From CBDFKV01 sp965249035 (GTDB lineage: Bacteria; Pseudomonadota; Gammaproteobacteria; Arenicellales; Poriferihabitantaceae), in assembly GCA_965249035.1 (NCBI GenBank), contig CBDFKV010000006.1, positions 1-64,000 on the forward strand: a stretch of DNA of 64,000 nucleotides. Reading direction: 5' to 3'. Both the position numbers and the translations under genes were made by a program. The notes below the pieces were generated by a model. That model had not been told where the DNA came from, did no database searches, and saw only the letters and a list, made by a program, of their open reading frames with translations. How positions within the stretch are numbered: position 1 is the first letter of the stretch; every line of letters starts with the position of its first letter. Below, in pieces: positions 1 through 8,700 of this stretch.

Positions 1-2381
1 TGATCAAGAAACGTCGCTTTAGTTTTAATCTCGCCTTCAATCAGCGCTTGGCGGATAAACAGCTCTCGTGCCTGCTCCGAATTAACTACATCATAGTGTG
101 CTTTGCGACCACTATAAATCGGCAACCCAAACAGACTGGCTCGCTTGAAAGCCAGCACATGGCCGGCGTCTTTATCCCAATGTGGCTCGCTGTATTCAAT
201 CTGCAAGAAATCCGCTGCTAACTGTTCTAGCCATTCCACCTTTACCGGCGCGACCATGCGCGCGTACAAACGCGAAGTATCAACCATCTCCGCAGCAACA
301 ATCCACTTTGGAGTGGTACCGTGCATATTTGAGCCAGGGAAAATAGCGACCTGGCGACCGTTAGCGCCTTGGTAATTGTTCTTCTCTCCTAGCATGGCAA
401 CGTTATCCAACAAGCCACTCAACAATGCGCGGTGGATAGCGTCGTTTTCCGCTGGCTCATGATTAAACTGAAATTTCGCTCGTTTCATATCATCGCCTAA
501 TCGGGCCACCAAATCGGCCCCACTCGCGCATCCGAAAAGTCGACAAATAGTTGCGCTCACACCAACCGCCTAGTTGCTTGCGACTCAACCCATTTCTTTG
601 GTGGTGATAATCATCCCAAAGCCGTAGTAAACCCACGTAATCAGATTGCTTTTCACCGTGCTCTTTGTGGTGCGCGCGCGCCGCTTGCTGTTGCTCGTGG
701 GGAACCAGACGCGGATCCGAATTTCCAAAACTGCGGCTAAAATGACTAATTCACGTAAGCAGGATTCCTGCCTGGCCGCAGCATAGAGCATTCGCCCTAC
801 TCGTGGGTCGACCGGCAAACGCGCTAAAGACGTTCCAATCGGTGTTAACTGTTTGTCATCGTTTATTGCACCCAGCAAGTGCAGTTCACGCTCTGCCGCA
901 TTGATTTGGCGGCGCTCAGGTGGGTCAATAAACGGGAATTGATCTAATTTGCCAAGCCGTCGATAATGCATGCTGAGCATAACGCCCGCCAGCGAGGTGC
1001 GCAGGATTTCTGGGGTGGTGTATTCATCGCGACTGTCAAAATCTTCTTCGCTGTACAGCCGCACACAAACACCACTTTTTACCCGCCCGCAACGCCCCTT
1101 GCGCTGATTAGCCGCCGCTTGAGATATGCGCTCAACCAACAAGCTATTAACCCGCCGCGTAGGGTTGTAGCGATTAACGCGAGCCAGCCCTGCATCGACG
1201 ACATAATCAATCCCAGGCAATGTTAGAGACGTTTCAGCGACATTGGTCGACAAGATGATCCGAGTGGCGCCGCTAGATCGAAACAGCCGCGTCTGCTCAT
1301 TGGGGGCTAAGCGCGCATAAAGTGGCAGGATTTCGATACCTGGTTTGAGCTGCCGCGACAGGAACTTGATTGCTTCACGAATTTCTCGCTCGCCGGGCAA
1401 AAAGATCAATGTATTCCCGGGGCGTTCTGCAAATAAGCCCTGGATGGCCGTATAAATGGCCGTATTTATCTGCCCACTCACTGCGATTCTTGACTTCTTC
1501 CAAGGGCTGATAACGCACCGATACCGGATAAGTACGTCCCCGATACCGATATGATCGGCGCACCGCTAAAATGGCGAGGAGAATTTTTCTGTATCTATGG
1601 TTGCAGAAGTGATGATCACTTTGAAATCAGGCCGCTTATGGATCAGTTGCTTTAACATCCCCAGTAGGAAATCGATATTCAGTGAACGCTCGTGTGCTTC
1701 GTCAACAATAATGGTGTCATAGCGATTTAAAAATGCGTCGGTTTCCGATTCAGCCAGCAGCATGCCGTCGGTCAGCACGCGTATATAGTCCTCGTCGCTG
1801 CACTGCTCATGAAACCTGACCCGATAGCCAACGCCTTTCCCCAAACCCAGCGCCAGTTCTTCGGCGACTCGACTGGCAATGGAGCGCGCGGCAATTCTGC
1901 GTGGTTGCGTATGCGCGATTTGACCCACTATGCCCCGCCCCGCTTGCAAACAAATTTTGGGCAGCTGGGTACTCTTACCTGAACCAGTTTCACCCGCAAC
2001 CACGATCACTGGATGTTTTTGAATTAGCGTCTGTATTTCTTTTGCGCGTGCGCTAATCGGTAAGTCTTCGGGTAAGTGAATATCAGGTAAGCTTTGCTGG
2101 CGTTGACGCACAATTGCTGCGGAATGTTGAATTGACGTGAGCAATTGATCTAACTGCTGCGAAGACGCCGCGTTTAACTTCCTGATGTGACCACGCAGCC
2201 GATGCCGGTCGGAGACCATGCAATGGCTGAGAGTTTCCAATAATTTGTTCTGATCAGATGACACAGCAGCACAGTGTAAAAAAGCGACCCGCAGATTATA
2301 GTCAAAATCAAATGCTGCTAGGGTAAGAGCGTCTTCCTTGCAGCTATAAACAGCCTTGAAAAATGCTCGTATAGGTCTCAT
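1..2381 (-). pseudogene. hrpA: ATP-dependent RNA helicase HrpA, multiply frameshifted, runs off left edge
   Basis: DEAH-box helicase of the HrpA family, which in enterobacteria acts in mRNA processing and rescue of stalled ribosomes. The N-terminal frame (2381-1566) holds Walker A GETGSGKSTQLPK, motif II DEAHERS and motif III SAT. The next long frame (about 1481-720) holds the helicase C part with TNVAETSLT and QRKGRCGR. The HrpA-specific C-terminal region continues in other frames (about 720-510, then 510-1). Following HrpA homology requires single-base shifts near 1572, 1541, 1480, 722 and 508. Several lie in G or T runs: one extra G restores-by-removal EWAD near 508, and one missing T near 722 restores SDPRLVP. 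The gene is incomplete at the window edge. As read it cannot make a full protein. Homology is clear; whether the indels are biological is unproven. Confidence 0.88.
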
Positions 2382-2488
2382 ATCATATAAATAGCCTTGA
2401 TTCGAGTAGTGGCAATGGTTTGTGCTAGACTAAGTGGGCTAGGCCTCTGGTGGGCCAATTTTTAATTTTTAAATAAAGGATTTCTTCA

Positions 2489-3294
2489 ATGGTAGATACA
2501 GTCAAAATTTTGGGTGCCCTATTGGGTAACGGTGCGGTCTCTAAAGGATCGGCCGGTAACGTACTTGGTAACGTTTTGGGAGCAGCACTCGGTGGTAATC
2601 AACAAAGTAGTTCCGGCGGCTTGGGTGATTTACTAGGCGGCCTTCTAGGTGGTGGCCAACAACAACAGCAACGACAATCAGGCGGTGGCTTGGGTGACTT
2701 GGTTGGTAGTGTTTTGGCGGCGGCAATCAGCAGCGACAGCAACAATCAGGTGGTGGTGCAGCAGACATACTCGGTAGTTTGCTTGGCGGCGGTCAGTCGA
2801 AATCTGGCGATCTAGGCGGTTTGGGCGGTTTGTTAGGTGCAGCCGTGAGTAAGTATGCTCAAAGCCAAAACCCATCAGCACCGGCTGCGAAAAAAGTTAA
2901 CTGGAAAAAACAGTTGCCTACCGGAATGAAAAAGCAGGAAGCCAATGGCCAGGCCAAGCTGATGATTCAAGCGATGATCAATGCAGCGAAATCCGACGGT
3001 ACGATTGATGACGCAGAGCAACAGAAAATCGTTGGTAAATTGGGTGACATCTCTCAAGATGAAATTGATTTCGTCCGTGCGGAATTTGCCAAGCCTTTAG
3101 ATACCAATGGTTTTGCGCACAGCGTACCTTCTCATCTCGCGCAGAAAGTGTACGCAGTGTCTTTGCTTGGAATCGACCTTGACACCAATCAAGAAGCACA
3201 ATATCTACATGAGCTGGCGCAGTGTATGCACGTAGAACCTGAAGTGGCGAATAAAATACACGAGCAGTTAGGCGCACCAAAATTGTACGCTTAA
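2489..3294 (+). pseudogene. YebE-like DUF533/TerB-like protein, one frameshift
   Basis: The first frame (2489-2815) starts MVDTVKILGALLG and encodes Gly/Gln-rich repeats of the type GGLGDLLGGLLGGGQQQQ. The C-terminal frame (to 3294) carries the TerB-like helical domain, recognisable by KLMIQAMINAAKSDGTIDDAEQQKI, a segment typical of YebE/DUF533 inner-membrane proteins. Near 2713-2722 the reading frame changes. Adding one G to the run before GGCGGCGGC would continue the Gln/Gly repeats (GGGNQQRQQQSGGG) and join both frames into one protein of about 268 residues. No slippery site or downstream pseudoknot suggesting programmed frameshifting was seen. An AAGGA-like ribosome site lies upstream of 2489 and a strong terminator follows at 3388. 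The function of YebE proteins is poorly known. Confidence 0.75.
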
Positions 3295-3387
3295 GAAAAA
3301 ATGCATAGCAATAATTCTATAGGTTTCATTCGCTTAGAGGAGTTATTCAAGGGATAAGACAAATAGATAAGCTATAGCACCAAGAAC

Positions 3388-3419
3388 AAAAAAACCGGGC
3401 TAACTGCCCGGTTTTTTTG
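3388..3419 (+). terminator. Rho-independent terminator after the DUF533 gene
   Basis: A CCGGGC-taact-GCCCGG hairpin is followed by seven T and preceded by seven A, so it can work in both directions. It lies 95 bp downstream of the DUF533 gene stop and just before the composite transposon. Confidence 0.9.
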
Positions 3420-3451
3420 TTGCCTCAAGTCCAGCGTAAGCTGAGTTAGAC

Positions 3452-3458
3452 TACGCTA
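3452..3458. repeat. Left target-site duplication of composite transposon
   Basis: TACGCTA directly abuts the outer end (GTCGATCCTGCC) of the left IS copy. The same seven bases abut the outer end of the right IS copy at 13031-13037. Confidence 0.75.
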
Positions 3459-5007
3459 GTCGATCCTGCCTATCATTTCTCTCTAAGCCGATCTCCATGC
3501 ACCAGCAACAACTTATACGGGCTGATGGCTGCAACTTTTCTGTTGAGGCCCAGTATCCCAATTTAATAGCCCGTTCAGCAGGGTAAAAAGTAAATTAAGT
3601 AACTTCTCGACCCAGAAGTTGTACAGCTGACGCAGGTTGTGCCCAACACCACAAAGAATCGCGTGGATCGCATCGCCCAGCCTGCCTTTAAGATGACATA
3701 GGTCGAGCAGCCCATCACTTTTCATATGCCCAATCATCGCCTCAAGCATGCTGCGCCGGCGTAAGCGCTTTTTCTGACCCTTGTTAAGCTTCTTGCCACG
3801 GTGGATCACTTGCGCTTTGGTCCCATGACGACCACGGTAGCCCAAATCAACCGCTACTGTCTTGATCTCTACATCAGTGAGGGTCTGGGCTTGCTGTAGT
3901 AGCTCATCCAGCGTATGACCGTCGTAAGGATTACCCCCAAAGCTGCGTATGCCAACCACAAATCCTTCCTTCTGCGTGCAGGTAATGCCGACCTTGGTGC
4001 CAAATTCATAACGCTTGCGTGCTTTGCCTTTGCTGATGCAATCCACCTCTGGTTCATGTAGGGAATACAGCTTATTTTTACTCTTGGGATTAGCCGCCTG
4101 ATGGCGCAGTTGATGCGCCTGTAAAATGAGTGCTTCAGCCCGTTCCTGTACATCATCTGGCAACTGCCCTAATTGTCGCTCAAGTTCCCTCATTACCCGG
4201 CCCGTCAGTGTCGACAGCTTCTTCAGTGAGCGGCGCATACGCTTGAATTGCTTGGCATGGGCGTAGCGACCAATCTTCTGTGCCAGACGCGGCGCCACCC
4301 GGACATAGCTTTGACGAACGGCTAAACCATTGTCGCGCATCAACGCTACCATCTTCTGTAATGCCTTCAGCAACAGCGCACTATCGGTTGGGTAGGTGAT
4401 GTTCTTTTCCATCACGGTCGAATCCACACACACATGCGCCAGGCTGCCGCGCTTGACCGCTCCGGCATTAAGAGCACTGTTCAATACCGTGGTCAACAGC
4501 CATTCCATCCCTTCCTCGCCCAGTCGCTTACGCCATTTCACCAGTGTCGCCGGGTCTATTGGAGCATGGTGCTGAAAATGGGTCTCGCCACAGAAATACT
4601 GATAGTACGGATTGCTTACCCAGGCTTCGACCAAGCCTTCGTCTGATAAAGCCTCCATATGTTTGAGCATAAAAAGCCCGGCAACTCGTCGACCCGATGA
4701 TGCAAGCGGGCCACCGGCCATCCCAAACAGTTGGCTCCAATACGCCTCAAAGGGCTGCCAATTCATATTGTCTGCCATGACAACCAGCGGATGACGCAGG
4801 TTAATAAAGTCAGATAGTTTGGGTTGAGTATCGGTGAAAAATGAGCGTTGTTTGGCGAGGGAAACCGGATCAGCTTTAGGGCGCATAAAAATGGTCAAAT
4901 ATTGCAAGAAACCAGGGCATATTCTACCAAAAAGTTGCAATTATTGCCATACTATACGCTCGTAACTGCCTGTATATACGAACTAATATTGGTTAGGCAG
5001 GGCCGAC
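3459..5007 (-). mobile_element. Left IS copy, IS5/IS1182-like
   Basis: This 1549-bp element has imperfect terminal inverted repeats, GTCGATCCTGCCTA on the left and GTCGGCCCTGCCTA on the right when read inward. It encodes one DDE transposase on the minus strand. Exact family assignment within the IS5/IS1182 group is not certain. Confidence 0.85.
3513..4940 (-). CDS. IS5/IS1182-like DDE transposase (left copy)
   Basis: The 475-residue transposase is nearly identical to the copy at 11536-12930. An N-terminal DUF772-like helical region (residues about 40-150) precedes the DDE nuclease domain. Candidate catalytic residues are the Asp of CVDSTVMEKN, the Asp of VAVDLGYRGRH and the Glu of MLEAMIGHMKSDG. 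A basic insert with KRLRRRS lies just before the last motif. The first 18 residues differ from the right copy because an upstream substitution opens the frame, so translation probably begins at the shared MRPKADPV (near 4886). The gene appears intact and probably active or recently active. Confidence 0.85.
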   Translation of the reverse strand: MQLFGRICPGFLQYLTIFMRPKADPVSLAKQRSFFTDTQPKLSDFINLRHPLVVMADNMNWQPFEAYWSQLFGMAGGPLASSGRRVAGLFMLKHMEALSDEGLVEAWVSNPYYQYFCGETHFQHHAPIDPATLVKWRKRLGEEGMEWLLTTVLNSALNAGAVKRGSLAHVCVDSTVMEKNITYPTDSALLLKALQKMVALMRDNGLAVRQSYVRVAPRLAQKIGRYAHAKQFKRMRRSLKKLSTLTGRVMRELERQLGQLPDDVQERAEALILQAHQLRHQAANPKSKNKLYSLHEPEVDCISKGKARKRYEFGTKVGITCTQKEGFVVGIRSFGGNPYDGHTLDELLQQAQTLTDVEIKTVAVDLGYRGRHGTKAQVIHRGKKLNKGQKKRLRRRSMLEAMIGHMKSDGLLDLCHLKGRLGDAIHAILCGVGHNLRQLYNFWVEKLLNLLFTLLNGLLNWDTGPQQKSCSHQPV

Positions 5008-5023
5008 TAAATAAAGTACACAT

Positions 5024-5122
5024 TATGGTGGCTAAGAAAACCATCGCTAACAAGCTCGCAAGAGCGGCCTATCACATGCTCAAAACAAATGAGCCTTTCG
5101 ATGTGAAGCGCGCTTTCCGGTA
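5024..5122 (+). pseudogene. C-terminal relic of an IS110-family transposase
   Basis: A 32-codon stretch (MVAKKTIANKLARAAYHML, then KTNEPFDVKRAFR) matches the typical carboxy terminus of IS110-family transposases, where a KxxxxxANKLARxxY helix is followed by a short tail. The rest of the transposase is missing and the fragment begins 16 bp inside the cargo, directly next to the left IS copy. It was therefore probably cut off by an earlier rearrangement or insertion. No function expected. Confidence 0.55.
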
Positions 5123-5762
5123 ACGGCACCAAGGTGTTGAGGTCGAATGGGGTCTAGCTAACAACTTGGTACTCTGATTACCCACACCTTGGTTCCTTTT
5201 AACCGTAGACCAGTTTTTTAGAAGTGCCTTTAGCATGAGCTCAGACGAGGTTGGTGAAAAGCCCTGTTTCTCTGAATAGACATGCTGGAGAACCAACGAT
5301 TTTTTGGGGCAGCAGTGCTGCCAAGGGTTGAGCAAGATAGTAACGCTCAACTTTAATCCTGATAAGTGACTGAAGCATTTCCGAACGGAAGTAGCTCGAA
5401 CGACAAAAACGTGAATGCATTTTTAGCTGGCCTACATGGAAACTATGGGCTGACTGCCCAGGATTTAACTTGGCTTGTTGACATCAGACGGCTTATAAGT
5501 GACCCCATTGGTTCGTTGGTCTCAACTAGAGACGGGCTCTGGTTAGAAAAGTTGTGGCGGTTTTTGTACCTTTATGGGATTTAACCCGTAGCTGTGCAAA
5601 ACGGCAAGATTCCATGTAAAAAAACCTTGTTGACTTTATGAAACCTATTGATATTCAGTCACTTATCAAATATGTGCTTGCGCATTCTGAAATCGATGTT
5701 TTGGCTGTAAGTCAGTGACAGCAAGGGTTACAGCGCGGGCTGGTGACAAATGGGTCTTTTGG
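5123..5762. other. Cargo spacer without a recognisable gene
   Basis: This 640-bp stretch lies between the IS110 relic and the end of the large secreted-protein gene. It holds a 72-codon open frame at 5366-5584 (plus; MTEAFPNGSSSNDKNV at its start) and a 92-codon frame on the minus strand at 5072-5350. Neither resembles a known family and neither has a convincing ribosome site. It may be decayed mobile DNA. Confidence 0.4.
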
Positions 5763-8700
5763 TCAAAGAACCTCATTAATATTCCAATTTTGTTGTTCAC
5801 TACCGTTGCAGGTATTATTGATTAAATGCCCTGAGCCGGATATTTCTATACATCGGCCTGAGGACCAGCGGGCAATGATTGCATAGCCAGACCCAGACGG
5901 GACGATGTCAAATAACTGATTATTCCCTCCATGGCAATTCCACATGGCAACTTGACCCCCTTCACTACTTTTCCAGACATCCAAGCATTTTCCGCTCAAT
6001 TCATTCACAATAGTGTAACCTTCACCGGAGGCTTGAATATTCCATATCTGATCGCTTTGGTTAGCACAATCTTGCTGATATACTGATAACGTTGAGCCAT
6101 CGAGATTATCCAGACATTGACCGCTCTGGGTGTTAATCAATAGATTTAAACCCATTGTAAAATCAACAGAAATTTCTGTCTCATTGGTTACCGTGATTTG
6201 GATATCATCGCTACTCGACAAGACACTGTCAGTTGCAGTTAGCCTGAGCACGTAAGTGCCATCGATACCAAATGACGACGTAGTGTTGACCGAACTGGCA
6301 TTACCAAAAACTACCGAACCTGGACCACTCACCACACTCCAAGTTGTCATCAGTGAGCTCGGTGGGTTCGGCAAACCATCGTCACTGACCGCCCCAGAAA
6401 GATTCGCTCCACTGAACACGTCCCCTGTTTGGTCCACGCCTGCATTTACTAGTGGTGCCGTATTTGCTGAAAGAACCTCATTAATATTCCAATTTTGTTG
6501 TTCACTACCGTTGCAGGTATTATTGATTAAATGCCCTGAGCCGGATATTTCTATACATCGGCCTGAGGACCAGCGGGCAATGATTGCATAGCCAGACCCA
6601 GACGGGACGATGTCAAATAACTGATTATTCCCTCCATGGCAATTCCACATGGCAACTTGACCCCCTTCACTACTTTTCCAGACATCCAAGCATTTTCCGC
6701 TCAATTCATTCACAATAGTGTAACCTTCACCGGAGGCTTGAATATTCCATATCTGATCGCTTTGGTTAGCACAATCTTGCTGATATACTGATAACGTTGA
6801 GCCATCGAGATTATCCAGACATTGACCGCTCTGGGTGTTAATCAATAGATTTAAACCCATTGTAAAATCAACAGAAATTTCTGTCTCATTGGTTACCGTG
6901 ATTTGGATATCATCGCTACTCGACAAGACACTGTCAGTTGCAGTTAGCCTGAGCACGTAAGTGCCATCGATACCAAATGACGACGTAGTGTTGACCGAAC
7001 TGGCATTACCAAAAACTACCGAACCTGGACCACTCACCACACTCCAAGTTGTCATCAGTGAGCTCGGTGGGTTCGGCAAACCATCGTCACTGACCGCCCC
7101 AGAAAGATTCGCTCCACTGAACACGTCCCCTGTTTGGTCCACGCCTGCATTTACTAGTGGTGCCGTATTTGCTGAAAGAACCTCATTAATATTCCAATTT
7201 TGTTGTTCACTACCGTTGCAGGTATTATTGATTAAATGCCCTGAGCCGGATATTTCTATACATCGGCCTGAGGACCAGCGGGCAATGATTGCATAGCCAG
7301 ACCCAGACGGGACGATGTCAAATAACTGATTATTCCCTCCATGGCAATTCCACATGGCAACTTGACCCCCTTCACTACTTTTCCAGACATCCAAGCATTT
7401 TCCGCTCAATTCATTCACAATAGTGTAACCTTCACCGGAGGCTTGAATATTCCATATCTGATCGCTTTGGTTAGCACAATCTTGCTGATATACTGATAAC
7501 GTTGAGCCATCGAGATTATCCAGACATTGACCGCTCTGGGTGTTAATCAATAGATTTAAACCCATTGTAAAATCAACAGAAATTTCTGTCTCATTGGTTA
7601 CCGTGATTTGGATATCATCGCTACTCGACAAGACACTGTCAGTTGCAGTTAGCCTGAGCACGTAAGTGCCATCGATACCAAATGACGACGTAGTGTTGAC
7701 CGAACTGGCATTACCAAAAACTACCGAACCTGGACCACTCACCACACTCCAAGTTGTCATCAGTGAGCTCGGTGGGTTCGGCAAACCATCGTCACTGACC
7801 GCCCCAGAAAGATTCGCTCCACTGAACACGTCCCCTGTTTGGTCCACGCCTGCATTTACTAGTGGTGCCGTATTCACCGGTACCGGGTTAACGGTTATCT
7901 GGATATCGTCACTACTCGACAAGACACTGTCAGTTGCAGTTAGCCTGAGCACGTAGATGCCATCGATACCAAATGACGACGTAGTGTTGACCGAACTGGC
8001 ATTACCAAAAGTCACCGAACCTGGACCACTCACCACACCCCAGGCAGTTGAAATGCTGGCAGGGGGATTGGGTAAACCGTCATCGCTGGTGCTGCCTGAA
8101 AGCACTGCGTTATTTGGTAAGGTAATAGTTTGATTTGAACCCGCATTAGCCGTCGGCGCTGTGTTTAAGGGTAAAACTTCAGGCATTTGCAGACTGTATA
8201 GTGCGAACTGACCCAGCCAATGCGAATTAATGTAGCTCTGTGTCCAATACGGTATGCTAGACAAGTTTGAAGCGGTGTGGACATTATATGCATTCAAATA
8301 AGCGGTGTTCCCAGTTCTAACATATAGTGCCCATAAGCCCCAAGCCCGCGCTGAAACCACTCCCTCACTGTGGCTTGTTCCCCCTCCTACCGGCGGCACC
8401 GCAAGAGAGTCATTAGCGATAGCTGCTAATAAATTACTCCAGGGCGAACCTGTAATATTCATTTTCACCATCATCATCGCTGCCAAATATTTAGCGTCGA
8501 AGAAGTCAGTGTAGCTCTGCGACCAGTTAACATTAGCGTAATGACTATTCACTCGCTGTATCAACATGTTTTGAGCTACGGTATCGTTTATATATTCTGC
8601 CCACTGATAGGCATGAAACATGGCCCAGGCATTATTATCGTAGCTCCCCAGCAAAGCTGTAGAAGTTCCCCCACTGGTCGGTAAAGTATTTCTATCGAGC

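Noticed and set aside
145..375. Plus-strand 76-codon frame
   Set aside because: Lies antisense to the HrpA C-terminal coding region, which reads well on the minus strand.
2700..2815. Programmed frameshift in the DUF533 gene
   Set aside because: No slippery heptamer or downstream structure was evident; a one-base loss in a G run is simpler.
5072..5350. Minus-strand 92-codon frame in the transposon cargo
   Set aside because: No homology or ribosome site, and it overlaps the IS110 relic on the other strand.
5765..7874. Regular repeats considered as a CRISPR-like or satellite array
   Set aside because: The unit is 705 bp, coding and in frame, without spacers.
6256..7956. Three plus-strand open frames of about 100 residues repeated every 705 bp
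   Set aside because: They are antisense frames of the lectin repeat units and owe their conservation to the repeated DNA.
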